Below are positions 22,932 through 32,347 of a stretch of 64,000 bases of DNA, piece after piece. Both the position numbers and the translations under genes were made by a program. The stretch is from DATMER01 sp040349255 (GTDB lineage: Bacteria; Acidobacteriota; Thermoanaerobaculia; Multivoradales; UBA5704), in NCBI GenBank assembly GCA_040349255.1, contig JBEQUE010000055.1, positions 61,971 to 125,970 on the forward strand, read 5' to 3'. The number at the start of each line of letters is the position of its first letter. The first letter of the stretch is position 1. Under the pieces are notes generated by a model. That model ran no database searches. It was not told the origin of the DNA and was given only the letters and a program-made list of their open reading frames with translations.

Positions 22932-24551
22932 ATGAGCACCATGAAGCGGATCGCCCTGGCAGCCCTGTTCTGGCTCGCCCTCCCCGGACTCTCCCTGGCC
23001 GACGACGCCGGACTGCCCTCGGACGACGCCCTGGAGTCCCAGGGCGCGGTGATCGGCGAGATCAAGGTCGACGTCGGCGACGTGTTCGACCCCGACGTCC
23101 CGGAGGAGGACCGGCTCCTCTTCCGGACGGCGAACCGGCTCCACCGCACGACCCGCGAGTCGGTCATCCGGGACCAGCTCCTGTTCCACAGCGGCGACCG
23201 CTACTCCCGCCGGCTGCTCGACGAGTCGGAGCGCCTGCTGCGGCAGGACCGCTACCTCTATGACGCCGAGATCCGGCCGGTGCGCTATGACGGCAACCGG
23301 GTGGACCTGGTGGTGGTGACCCGCGACGTCTGGACCCTGAACGCCGGCGTCAACCTGGGCCGCAGCGGCGGCGTCAGCTCGACCGGGTTCCAGATCCAGG
23401 ACACGAACCTCCTCGGCACCGGCAAGAGCCTGACCCTGATGCGCTCCTCGAACGTGGACCGGACGACGTCGCTCTTCCGCTTCGACGACCCGGCGGTCCT
23501 CGGGAGCCGGGTGAAGCTCGGGCTCGGCTACGGGGAGAACAGCGACGGCTACCTGCGCCAGCTCGAGGTCGGCCAGCCCTTCTACTCGCTCGACTCGCGC
23601 TGGTCCGCCCAGTTGAGCGCCCTGACCTCCGAGCAGGTGGACACCCGGTACGAGCTCGGCCACGTCGCGAACGGCTTCCTCCATCAGCAGGAGCGGTTCG
23701 AGGTGTGGGGCGGCCTCTCCGGCGGTCTCGCGAACGGCCGCGCCGACCGCTGGACGGCCGGTCTCACCTACCAGCGCGACCGCTTCTCGCTGGCCGAGGG
23801 CTACGTCCTGCCCGGCTCGCTGCCGGGCGAGCGGGTCCTGTCCTATCCGTGGATCGCCTGGGACCGGGTACCGGACCGCTTCCTGGAGGCGCACGACCTG
23901 GACCAGCTCAAGCGGACCGAGGATCTCCAGCTCGGCACCCGGCTCCACGCACGGCTCGGCCTGGCCGCGTCGGCGTTCGGCTCGACCGAGGACGCGGCCA
24001 TCTTCGACGCCACGGCCGCCACCGGCTGGAAGCCGGCCGCGGACCGGACGCTCCTGCTCTCCTCGGGCCTGACCGGCCGCTGGGGCCAGGCCGGGGTCGA
24101 GGACCTCCTGCTCGACGGCGGCGCCCGCTACTACTGGCGGGACTGGGGCGAGCATCTCCTGTTCTTCACCCTGGAAGGCGCCGTGGCCCGCAACCTCGAC
24201 CCCGAGAAGCAGCTCCTGCTCGGCGGCGACAGCGGTCTGCGCGGCTATCCGCTGCGCTACCAGGACGGCGACGGCCGGCTCCTGTTCACAGTGGAGCAGC
24301 GCTTCTTCACCGATTTCTATCCGTTCCACCTGGTGCACGTGGGCGGCGCGGTGTTCTTCGACGCCGGCCGGACCTGGGGAGGAGGCGCGAGCCAGCTCGG
24401 CCTGCTGCGCGACGCGGGCCTGGGGCTGCGGCTCTCCTCCAGCCGCTCGGGCCTGGGCAACGTGATCCACATCGACCTGGCGTTCCCGCTCGACGGAGAT
24501 CCCACGATCAAGAGCGCGCAGTGGCTGGTGACGACCAAGGCAAGCTTCTAG
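22932..24551 (+). CDS. Omp85/surface-antigen family outer-membrane protein
   Basis: A protein of 539 residues with a signal peptide (KRIALAALFWLALPGLSLA). One POTRA-like domain (about 45-130: TTRESVIRDQLLFHSGDRY, LLRQDRYLYDAEIRPVRY) is followed by a beta-barrel (about 140-539) with Omp85-type motifs QLLLGGDSGLRGYPLRY and VFFDAGRTWGG. The C terminus ends in KASF, with the terminal Phe of barrel proteins. A single POTRA makes it shorter than BamA (five), so a specialised translocase or lipid transporter is more likely than the main assembly factor. It follows the sulfatase by five bases; joint work on envelope modification is an inference. Confidence 0.85.
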   Translation: MSTMKRIALAALFWLALPGLSLADDAGLPSDDALESQGAVIGEIKVDVGDVFDPDVPEEDRLLFRTANRLHRTTRESVIRDQLLFHSGDRYSRRLLDESERLLRQDRYLYDAEIRPVRYDGNRVDLVVVTRDVWTLNAGVNLGRSGGVSSTGFQIQDTNLLGTGKSLTLMRSSNVDRTTSLFRFDDPAVLGSRVKLGLGYGENSDGYLRQLEVGQPFYSLDSRWSAQLSALTSEQVDTRYELGHVANGFLHQQERFEVWGGLSGGLANGRADRWTAGLTYQRDRFSLAEGYVLPGSLPGERVLSYPWIAWDRVPDRFLEAHDLDQLKRTEDLQLGTRLHARLGLAASAFGSTEDAAIFDATAATGWKPAADRTLLLSSGLTGRWGQAGVEDLLLDGGARYYWRDWGEHLLFFTLEGAVARNLDPEKQLLLGGDSGLRGYPLRYQDGDGRLLFTVEQRFFTDFYPFHLVHVGGAVFFDAGRTWGGGASQLGLLRDAGLGLRLSSSRSGLGNVIHIDLAFPLDGDPTIKSAQWLVTTKASF

Positions 24552-24560
24552 AATGAGGCC

Positions 24561-25244
24561 GTGCGACTGCTCCTGGTCGAAGACGAGCCCATGCTGGCGC
24601 GCCACCTCCAGCGCGGCCTCCAGGAGGAGGCCTACGCGGTGGACGTGGCCGGCACCGCCCGCGAGGCGCAGGAGCGCGTCGAGGGCACCGAGTACGACCT
24701 CGTCATCCTGGACGTGATGCTGCCGGACGGCCTCGGCACGGACCTCCTGGCCCGCTGGCGCGCCGACGGGTTCCTGGGGCCGGTGCTCGTGCTGACCGCC
24801 CGCGACCGCCTGGACGACAAGCTGCGCGGCTTCGAGGCGGGCGGCGACGACTACCTGACCAAACCGTTCGCGTTCGAGGAGCTCCTGGCCCGGATCCGCA
24901 GCCTGCTCAAGCGCCGGACCGCGGTGCCGGCCGAGCTGCTCCGGATGGAGGACCTGGAGGTCGACCGCACCCGCCGGCAGGTGCGCCGCGCCGGCCAGCC
25001 CATCGACCTTACCCCCAAGGAGTTCGCGCTGCTGGAGTACCTGATGCTCCACGCCGGCAAGCCGCTCGACCGCACCACCCTGGCCGAGCACGTGTGGGAC
25101 GAGGACTACGACGCCCGCAGCAACGTGATCGACGTCATGATCGGCCGGCTGCGGCGCAAGCTGGAGCGCGACGGCGCGCCCCTCCTCCACACCATCAAGG
25201 GCGTCGGCTACATGATGCGCGACGCGGGCCCGGAGGAGGAGTGA
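24561..25244 (+). CDS. OmpR/PhoB-family response regulator
   Basis: A protein of 227 residues. The receiver domain has Asp in LVILDVMLPDGLG and the Lys in DDYLTKPF. The C-terminal winged helix includes LTPKEFALLEYLMLHAGKPLD and SNVIDVMIGRLRRKLE, ending KGVGYMMR. The start is GTG (VRLLLVEDEP). It overlaps the partner kinase by four bases (GTGA), the normal arrangement for a cognate pair. It resembles QseB/TctD/CopR-type regulators; its target genes are unknown, though the upstream sulfatase and Omp85 genes are 10 bases away and probably in the same transcript. Confidence 0.95.
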   Translation: MRLLLVEDEPMLARHLQRGLQEEAYAVDVAGTAREAQERVEGTEYDLVILDVMLPDGLGTDLLARWRADGFLGPVLVLTARDRLDDKLRGFEAGGDDYLTKPFAFEELLARIRSLLKRRTAVPAELLRMEDLEVDRTRRQVRRAGQPIDLTPKEFALLEYLMLHAGKPLDRTTLAEHVWDEDYDARSNVIDVMIGRLRRKLERDGAPLLHTIKGVGYMMRDAGPEEE

Positions 25245-26599
25245 AAGCCCCGCGCTCGCTCCAGGGCCGCATCGCCCTGTGGTCCGCGGGGCTGTTCTTC
25301 CTGCTCTACGCCACCGCCGGCTTCCTGGTCCTGGCGATCGACAACCGCAACCATTACAGCCAGATGGAGGTCGTCCTCTACTCGCAGGCCGAGTCGCTGG
25401 CCAGCTACTACGCCTCCACCCACCGCCTCGACTTCCCGGAGCTGCTGGCGATGGAGGCCAACCCGGTGCCGGTCTGGATGCGGATCGTCCGCGCCGGCCG
25501 CATCGTGGCCGAGACGCCCGGCACTCCGCACGTGCCGCTGGTCGAGCGGCCGCAGTCCGCCATGGGCAGGATCCAGATCCTGACCAACGGCGGCGGCGAG
25601 CGCATGGCCGTAATGCCGCACGAGGTCTGGAACGAGCCCGGTACGACCGTCGAGGCGATCGCTTCGCAGGGCGCCCTGGAGCACCGCAAGCGCGACCTCC
25701 TGTTCGCCTTCCTGCTCTCCAGCCTGCTTCTCCTGCCGCTCGTCGCCTTCGGCGGCCGGCTGGTCGCGGCCCAGGGCCTGCGCCCGCTGGACCGGCTGGT
25801 GGCCGAGCTGCGGGAGCTGCACTCGGAGCGCCTGGAAGAGCGCCTGGAGGCGCCGGGAGCCGTGCTGGAGATCGCCCAGCTCGCCGACGAGTTCAACCGC
25901 CTGCTCGACCGCCTGGAGGAGAGCGTGGCGGCCATGCGCCGCTTCACCGCCGACGCCTCCCACGAGCTGCGCACGCCGATCAGCATCCTCCGCACCGGCC
26001 TGGAGGTCGCCCTGCGCAAGGAGCGCTCGGGCGAGGAGTACCGCGAGCTGCTGCGCGACAACCTGTCCGAGATCCAGCGCATCCAGCGCATCGTCGAGGC
26101 GCTCCTCACCCTCGCCCGCTCGCCCGACGGCGAGGCGCGGCGCGCGACCCGCGGCCCCGTGGATCTGGCGAGCGTGGTCTCCGGCGCGGTCGAGGCGATC
26201 CAGCCGCTCGCCGACGAACGCCGCGTGGCCATCGAGACGAGGCTCGTCCCGGGCACGACCGTGCACGGCGACGCCGACCTCCTCCGCCTGATGGCGATCA
26301 ACCTGCTGGACAACGCGCTCAAGTTCACGCCCGAGGGCCGGAGCGTGGGTGTGACCGTGGAGGGCAACGGGAACGGGGCCCGGCTGGAGGTCAAGGACGA
26401 GGGCCCCGGCGTGCCGCTTCAGGACCGGCCCTACGTCTTCGACCGCTTCTTCCGCGGCCAGGGGGTGCGCCACTCCGGCTCCGCCGCGGGCGGCCTCGGC
26501 CTCTCGCTGGTGCGCTGGGTGGCGGAGAGCCACGGCGGCTCGGCCCGCCTGGTCGAGACCGGCGGTCCGGGAGCCACGTTCGAGGTCGTCCTGCCCTGA
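25241..26599 (+). CDS. Sensor histidine kinase, partner of the OmpR regulator
   Basis: A protein of 452 residues. Two membrane helices (about 12-33 and 148-170) flank a periplasmic sensor of about 115 residues. HAMP (about 170-225) is followed by HisKA with TADASHELRTPISILRTG and HATPase with LLDNALKFTPEG, DEGPGVP and GGLGLSLVRW. The GTG start is set by the four-base overlap with the regulator gene and the basic VKAPRSLQGRIALW preceding helix one. Its stop directly abuts the stop of the opposing ABC-2/M1 gene with no spacer, so the two genes may interfere at the transcript ends. Confidence 0.94.
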   Translation: MKAPRSLQGRIALWSAGLFFLLYATAGFLVLAIDNRNHYSQMEVVLYSQAESLASYYASTHRLDFPELLAMEANPVPVWMRIVRAGRIVAETPGTPHVPLVERPQSAMGRIQILTNGGGERMAVMPHEVWNEPGTTVEAIASQGALEHRKRDLLFAFLLSSLLLLPLVAFGGRLVAAQGLRPLDRLVAELRELHSERLEERLEAPGAVLEIAQLADEFNRLLDRLEESVAAMRRFTADASHELRTPISILRTGLEVALRKERSGEEYRELLRDNLSEIQRIQRIVEALLTLARSPDGEARRATRGPVDLASVVSGAVEAIQPLADERRVAIETRLVPGTTVHGDADLLRLMAINLLDNALKFTPEGRSVGVTVEGNGNGARLEVKDEGPGVPLQDRPYVFDRFFRGQGVRHSGSAAGGLGLSLVRWVAESHGGSARLVETGGPGATFEVVLP

Positions 26600-29500
26600 T
26601 TAAAGCCGCACGGCCGCCGCGTTGCGCTCAAGCTGCATCACCTTGACGTCGGGATCCACGACCACCGCCTCGGGCTCGAAGCGGGCGCGGATCCGCACCA
26701 GCGTCTCCTCTCCGGCTCCGAGCACCACGGTCGTCCCGGCGGCCCGGTAGCCGTCCTCGAAGCGCGGGCCGGCGGTCGCGACGATCTCGACCGGCATGCG
26801 GCCGGTGCCCGCGTTCTTCACGGTCACCGTGACCTCCCACTCGTCGCCCACCTGACGCTTCTTCGCGTCGGTCAGGTGGTACTCCGGGATCACGATGTCG
26901 AAGAACCACTGGCGCGCGAAGTCGTCGAACGCGGCCTGGTCCACGGCGTGGCGGCGCATCACGGCCACGAAGTCCTCGACCACCGGGTGGTCAGGGTTGT
27001 TGTGGTAGGTCCGGAAGTAGTCCTGGACGCCGTCCATGAACGGCTGCCAGCCCATCCGGTTCAGCAGCATCCAGACCACCCAGCCGCCCTTGTCGTAGAT
27101 CACCGTGGTGTCCCCGGGCCGGAAGCGGTAGGTGCCGGAGAGCGGCTTCTCGTCGCTCGGCTGGCGGAACTCGGCGTACTGGGTCTCCATCCGGGTGCAC
27201 ATCCCTATGCGCTGCTGCGGCCCCCGGAGCTTGCCCGTGAGCATCAGGGTGGCGAAGTTGGCGGTGCCCTCGGACATCACGACTCCGCCGGGCCCCTCGC
27301 CGTTCGAGACCACGTGCCCCCACCAGGAGTGGGCGGCCTCGTGCGCGGCCACGAAGAAGGCCGCGTCGTCGTCCGGCATGCGGCGGGTCAGGAAGCCGAT
27401 CCCCTCCGAGAAGAAGATGTTCGTGGCGTTGCCCCGGCCGTACTGCGCGAGCGCCGGGAACTCGTTGAGCCGCAGCTCCTTCCACGGATACGGGTAGAAC
27501 CACTCCGAGTAGTACCGGCGCGCGCCGTCGAGCGCCTCCATCATGCTGTCGAGGTTCGCGGTGTGCTCCGGGTGATGGTTGATGACCGTGCCGTTCTTCC
27601 CCCGGCGCTCGGCCCAGCGGCCGAAGGCGATGTTGAACACCCGCACGGGGTAGTCCGCCACCCAGACCGCGGTCCGCCGGCCGTCCTTCACCTCGTCCGA
27701 GGTCCGGAAGCCGGTCGAGGTCACCTCGTACTCGGCCGGGATCGTGATCTTCAGCCGGTGGGTGAACGACGACGGGTCGATCTCGGCCTCGGTGACGCCC
27801 TGGTTCCAGCCCGGCGGGAAGGTCTTCGGCTGGTAGGCCCGCTCCTCCGCCTCCCTCGGGTTGGTCGGGCTGGCGCCGATCGAGGGGTCGTACTTGACGA
27901 TCGGCACGAAGTCCGGATTGCGGCCGGTCACCACGCCGCCGGCCGGCGTGATGAACTCGCCGAGGTCGATCGGTCCGCCGTTGCGCGAGACGCCCGGCAG
28001 GAGCGCGCCCTCGTAGCGGAAGCCCAGCCTCAGCGTGCCGCCGGGCGGCAGCGGGCCCGGCCGGAAGATCTGGAGGCCGTGGCTGTCCTCGGGCTTGTAC
28101 GGCTTGCCGTCGAGCGTCCACCGGAGGTCCTTCCAGGCCATGCCCACGGTCACCGGGAACCAGGTCAGCGTGCGCGTCTGATCATTGCGCAGGTCGTAGA
28201 ACCCGTTCACCTTGAAGCTCCGCGTCGCCGGATCGACGTCGAGATCCAGGTCCACGTTCGAGATGTAGGGCACGGGCGCGTCCAGCCAGGTGGCGTGGTT
28301 GAAGCGCCAGTAGTCCTCGCGCCGCTTCTCCATGGCGCCGCCCTGCCAGCCCTGGTTCACCTGGGAGCTCAGCGCGAACCCGAGGCCGAGCGGGACGAGC
28401 GCGAGCGCCGCGGCGGCCTGGATCGTCCGCCGCCGCCGTCCGGGTTGCCGGCCGAACAGCGGGTGCAGGGGGTCGCGGTCCTGGCGCGAGAACAGGCGGA
28501 AGGCCAGGAACAGCAGCAGGACCGCGAGGCCGACCGCCATCAGCCGGTTGAGCACCAGCGCCGCGCGGTCCATGGGAAAGACCCCCATGTCGGTCCACAT
28601 CAGCGTGTTGAAGAGCGGCCAGTTGCCGGCCCAGGTCAGGTGGTTGTTGAAACCGGCCCAGCCGGTCAGCGCCAGGGCGGTGAAGCCGGCCGCGTAGGTG
28701 CCGTACTGGCTGCGGGTGACCGCCCAGGCCGCCATCAGGAAGGCGATCCAGAGGATCACGGTGGGCAGCAGCAGGAGCCCCCAGACCAGGAGGAACGGAC
28801 CGGCATCGAACCTCATGCCGCCGCCCTGCGAGGACATCACTTCGGCGGCGAGCGCCAGGGTGGCGAGGAGCGTCACGGCCACGATGGCGCCGTTCGCGAT
28901 CATCTTGCCGAGCAGGAGGGAGGGCGTGCGGACCGGGGTCGTGTAGACCACCGACGACGCACCGGTCATGGGCTCGCGGCGCAGCGACTCCACGGTGTAG
29001 AACAGCAGCAGCAGGAGGAGCGCGGTGCCGAGGATCGCCATGGAGCCCGCCGCCGCCACGCCGGACGTCAGGTAGATTGGCGACCGGAACTCGGCCCCGA
29101 ACTGGTTCACGAAGAACAGCCCGACCAGGGCGAGGATGATCGGGATCAGGATGTAGAGCGCCGGGTGCGAGAACAGCTCGGCGAGCTCGAACCGGGCCAC
29201 GGTGAGCGCGCCGGAGATCACGCCGCGCGGCCGCGAGGTCATGCGCAGGACGGAGAGGGGCGCGGTCGTCGGCGCCTTCGCGGCGGGCGGAGGCGTCGCG
29301 GAGACGGCGCGCCGGCTCGCCTTGCGCGCCGTGCGCAGGCGGCCGGCGAAGTGGCGGCGGGCGAGGTCCACGCAGCCGAGTCCCGCGAGCGCCACCCCGA
29401 GCCGGCTCAGCAGGAACGCGGCCGAGTAGTCCACCGGGCGGCTGTTGTAGTACGCGATCCCGCGGTCCACGGTCAGGAAATTCTGGCGCAGCCAGCGGAA

Positions 29501-30196
29501 GCCGGAGGGATCGGTCATCTGGAGCCAGAAGCGCTCCGTCTGGCTCAGCTCCGGCGGGTTCCAGCGCCAGTAGAAGAACCAGTAGAAGAGGAAGAACGCG
29601 ACCGGCACGAAGAAGACCAGGATCGGCCGCCCCGAAAGCCGGCCCAGCAGGAAGGTCAGCCCGGCCACGAACAGGACCGCCGGCACCAGGAAGACCAGGA
29701 TCGGGACGAGGTAGATCCGCAGCGCGAACGGCCCGTAGGCCTCCGGCCGCTCCGGGTCCGGCATGCCATGGGCGAAGACCGCGGTCAGGACCGCGAACAC
29801 GGCCACGGCCGCGAGGCAGGTGCCGGCCGCGCCCAGGAACTTCCCCCAGACGTACTCGCCGGGGGAGAGCGGCGTGGCGTGGAGGACCTCGCCCACCTTG
29901 TGCTCATCGTCCTTGATGAGCGACGTGCCCGCCGCGATCGCCGCCAGGAACGAGAACGAGAGGAGGAAGAAGCCGATCATGGCCGCCACGTAGGCGATCT
30001 GGAACTCGGAGTTGACGTAGGCGAGGTTGCCGCCCATGGAGGTGCTGTTGGAGCGCACGAACCAGTTGCCGCGCGAGACCAGCCAGGCGTTCCAGGCCAT
30101 GAACGCGACCCAGAAGAGGAAGAACAGGCTGCGCAGCGACTCCCGGAGGTCGAGCTGCGTGACGAGCCAGAGGCGGCGGACGGCGTTCCGGATCAT
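26600..30196 (-). CDS. ABC-2 permease fused to M1 aminopeptidase domain
   Basis: A protein of 1198 residues. The first about 570 residues carry two six-helix ABC-2-type permease blocks; the first starts RNAVRRLWLVTQLDLRESL and the second RFELAELFSHPALYILIPI. The C-terminal half is an M1 peptidase with HEAAHSWWGHVVSN and the downstream zinc Glu in SEGTANFATL. M1 enzymes cleave N-terminal residues. These fusions are frequent in Acidobacteriota and Bacteroidota and may couple export to peptide trimming; no function has been shown that I know of. An ATP-binding subunit is not encoded alongside. The start has GGGAGGAATCTC before ATG. The SpoIIE phosphatase lies 43 bases upstream on the same strand. 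Confidence 0.9.
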   Translation of the reverse strand: MIRNAVRRLWLVTQLDLRESLRSLFFLFWVAFMAWNAWLVSRGNWFVRSNSTSMGGNLAYVNSEFQIAYVAAMIGFFLLSFSFLAAIAAGTSLIKDDEHKVGEVLHATPLSPGEYVWGKFLGAAGTCLAAVAVFAVLTAVFAHGMPDPERPEAYGPFALRIYLVPILVFLVPAVLFVAGLTFLLGRLSGRPILVFFVPVAFFLFYWFFYWRWNPPELSQTERFWLQMTDPSGFRWLRQNFLTVDRGIAYYNSRPVDYSAAFLLSRLGVALAGLGCVDLARRHFAGRLRTARKASRRAVSATPPPAAKAPTTAPLSVLRMTSRPRGVISGALTVARFELAELFSHPALYILIPIILALVGLFFVNQFGAEFRSPIYLTSGVAAAGSMAILGTALLLLLLFYTVESLRREPMTGASSVVYTTPVRTPSLLLGKMIANGAIVAVTLLATLALAAEVMSSQGGGMRFDAGPFLLVWGLLLLPTVILWIAFLMAAWAVTRSQYGTYAAGFTALALTGWAGFNNHLTWAGNWPLFNTLMWTDMGVFPMDRAALVLNRLMAVGLAVLLLFLAFRLFSRQDRDPLHPLFGRQPGRRRRTIQAAAALALVPLGLGFALSSQVNQGWQGGAMEKRREDYWRFNHATWLDAPVPYISNVDLDLDVDPATRSFKVNGFYDLRNDQTRTLTWFPVTVGMAWKDLRWTLDGKPYKPEDSHGLQIFRPGPLPPGGTLRLGFRYEGALLPGVSRNGGPIDLGEFITPAGGVVTGRNPDFVPIVKYDPSIGASPTNPREAEERAYQPKTFPPGWNQGVTEAEIDPSSFTHRLKITIPAEYEVTSTGFRTSDEVKDGRRTAVWVADYPVRVFNIAFGRWAERRGKNGTVINHHPEHTANLDSMMEALDGARRYYSEWFYPYPWKELRLNEFPALAQYGRGNATNIFFSEGIGFLTRRMPDDDAAFFVAAHEAAHSWWGHVVSNGEGPGGVVMSEGTANFATLMLTGKLRGPQQRIGMCTRMETQYAEFRQPSDEKPLSGTYRFRPGDTTVIYDKGGWVVWMLLNRMGWQPFMDGVQDYFRTYHNNPDHPVVEDFVAVMRRHAVDQAAFDDFARQWFFDIVIPEYHLTDAKKRQVGDEWEVTVTVKNAGTGRMPVEIVATAGPRFEDGYRAAGTTVVLGAGEETLVRIRARFEPEAVVVDPDVKVMQLERNAAAVRL

Positions 30197-30239
30197 GAGA
30201 TTCCTCCCTTCGCCATTACGGCCGGGAGGAACCCGGGTT

Positions 30240-32276
30240 TCAGGCCCGCACCCGGACCGCCACGAACGTGACGTCGTCGTTCGGCGGCTCGCCGTTCGTC
30301 CCCCCGCTCCAATACCGGGCGGCGGCGGTCAGGCCGGCGATCACGTCCTCCGGAGCCCGTCCGCCGAGCTCCTCGAAAAGGCTGCGGACGCGCGGGTAGC
30401 CGAACGGCTCGCCCCGGCCGTCCTGGAGCTCGGGCAGGCCGTCGCTCATCAGGAGGAGGACGTCGCCGGGCCCGACCTCCATCCGCATCTCGCGGTAGTC
30501 GTAGGCGAGGCCGCCGAGCGGCATGCCCTGGAGGGCGATCTCCTCCACCGTCGCGGACCCGGCGCGGTAGAGAAGGGCCGGCGGCATGCCGGCGGCGGCG
30601 ATGGTGAGCCTCCGGCCTTCGAGGCGGGCGAGGGTCAGGCCCATGGCCATGCGGCCCAGCTCCATCCGCTTGACCGCCGCCGCGGCCTCGGCCAGGAACT
30701 CGCGCGGCGCCGAGCGTCCCGAGTCGGCCGAGAACAGGCTCTTGATCACCGTCACCATGGTGCCGGCCCGCGCGCCGTGGCCCGTGGCGTCGCCGACCGC
30801 CGTGGTGAGGACGCCGTCCGTCGACAGGTGGAAGTCGTAGTAGTCGCCGCCGACCTCGGTCGCGGTCTGCATCGAGACCGCGATCGCCAGGCCCGGATGG
30901 TCGGGCAGGGTCTTGGGCAGGAGCGAGAGCTGGAAGCTCCGCGCCTCCTCCAGCTCGCGCGTCTTCCTCTCGTACTCGCTCCTCAGGAGGCGCTGCTCGG
31001 TTTCCTGCTCGACCAGCCTGTCCTGGTGCGCGCGCAGGTCGCCCGCCATGCGGTTGAACATGCCGGCGAGGGTGCCGATCTCGTTGCGCGAGCGCACCGC
31101 GACCCGGGTGTCGAGGTCGCCCTGCGCGATCCGCTCGGCGCCGTGGGTCAGGTGCCGGACGTCGCGGGTCAGCCGGTTCGAGAGCGGCAGGATGCCGACC
31201 AGGGCGAAGGCGATGAGCGCGAGGCCCCAGCCGAAGTTCCGGATGGCGTTGATCTTGACCCTCTCCAGCGACTCGCGGATGGGCCGCGCCACGCCGAAGG
31301 TGAGGCCGCTCTCGGGGTCCTTCGAAGTGACGACCACCCAGCCTTCGAGGATGCGCTCCGACCCGCCGCCGACCAGGTTGCGCAGGTCCACCGGCAGGCC
31401 CTGGAGCTTCCGGAGATCCGCGGGGTTTGCGGCGTGGACGTTCCTCTCCGCGTCGAGGACGAACGGGATCTCGCCCTGATCGCGCCGGGCGCGTCCGAGG
31501 ATGCGGTGCAGGACCTCCTCGGGCCGGACCTGGGCGCGCACGTAGCCGACCACCCGGCCGTCGCGCCACACCGGCGCCTCGATGTCCTTGCCGAGGACGA
31601 GCCGGCTCTCCCGGCGCCGCTTCTCCAGCGCGGCCTGCCTCTCCTCCAGCGCCGCCTTCCGCTCCGCGAGCGCCGCCAGGTGCTCGGCGAGCTTCTCGGG
31701 GTGAAGCACGATGACCCGATGCTCCTCGCCGCCGGGCTTCCCGCCCGCGAGGCCCTCCATCACGCCCTCGGCGATCCGGGCGGCCTCCTCCATCGCCTTG
31801 CCGACCTCCGGGTTCTCCGGCGCGCCCGCCGCGGCTTCCTTCCCAGCGTCTTCGACGATCTTCCGGATGTCGATCACGACCGGACCGGCCGGCGGCACCG
31901 GAGGAGCCGGAGGCGCGGCCTTCGAGGGCTCCGCCGGAGGAGCCGGGACCACCTCCAGCGTGTCGAGCAGCGGAGCCGCGTCGCCGACCGCCTGGATCAC
32001 CGACCTGGGGGCCGTCTCCGCCTGCGTCAACCCTCTCTCCAGGACCGGCAACGGGATCTCGCCGACCCTCTCGACGCCGCGCCCGAGCTCGGCCCGCAGC
32101 TCGGACATCCGGCCGTTCATCTCCCGCAGCATCTCCGCGGACTCCATCGCCACCGCCTGCCGGACCGCCTCCTGCGACGAGACGTAGTTGTAGAGGACGA
32201 GGCCGGTCAGGGGGAGCACCGAGAGGAGCAGGAACGCGAGGACGAGCTGGGTCCGGATCTTCATCACCGGTAGCAT
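30240..32276 (-). CDS. Membrane HAMP-SpoIIE (PP2C-type) phosphatase
   Basis: A protein of 678 residues. Helix one (about 10-30) precedes a periplasmic region of about 300 residues with a charged coiled coil (HPEKLAEHLAALAERKAALE). A second helix (about 345-365), HAMP (about 368-420) and a SpoIIE-type PP2C domain (about 460-678) follow. The phosphatase metal residues are visible in EVGGDYYDFHLS, AVGDATGHGARAG and LLMSDGLPE. Such proteins (RsbU style) dephosphorylate anti-sigma-factor antagonists; no antagonist or anti-sigma kinase is adjacent. An in-frame ATG at 32264 (MKIRTQLVLAF) is an equally plausible start, as neither has a clear ribosome site. Confidence 0.9.
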   Translation of the reverse strand: MLPVMKIRTQLVLAFLLLSVLPLTGLVLYNYVSSQEAVRQAVAMESAEMLREMNGRMSELRAELGRGVERVGEIPLPVLERGLTQAETAPRSVIQAVGDAAPLLDTLEVVPAPPAEPSKAAPPAPPVPPAGPVVIDIRKIVEDAGKEAAAGAPENPEVGKAMEEAARIAEGVMEGLAGGKPGGEEHRVIVLHPEKLAEHLAALAERKAALEERQAALEKRRRESRLVLGKDIEAPVWRDGRVVGYVRAQVRPEEVLHRILGRARRDQGEIPFVLDAERNVHAANPADLRKLQGLPVDLRNLVGGGSERILEGWVVVTSKDPESGLTFGVARPIRESLERVKINAIRNFGWGLALIAFALVGILPLSNRLTRDVRHLTHGAERIAQGDLDTRVAVRSRNEIGTLAGMFNRMAGDLRAHQDRLVEQETEQRLLRSEYERKTRELEEARSFQLSLLPKTLPDHPGLAIAVSMQTATEVGGDYYDFHLSTDGVLTTAVGDATGHGARAGTMVTVIKSLFSADSGRSAPREFLAEAAAAVKRMELGRMAMGLTLARLEGRRLTIAAAGMPPALLYRAGSATVEEIALQGMPLGGLAYDYREMRMEVGPGDVLLLMSDGLPELQDGRGEPFGYPRVRSLFEELGGRAPEDVIAGLTAAARYWSGGTNGEPPNDDVTFVAVRVRA

Positions 32277-32347
32277 ACGGAAGAGCCGGCCGGGAAGTTC
32301 CGCGGCTCCCGAGAAAGAATGCCCGACTCCTGGGCCGAGGTTCGCGC

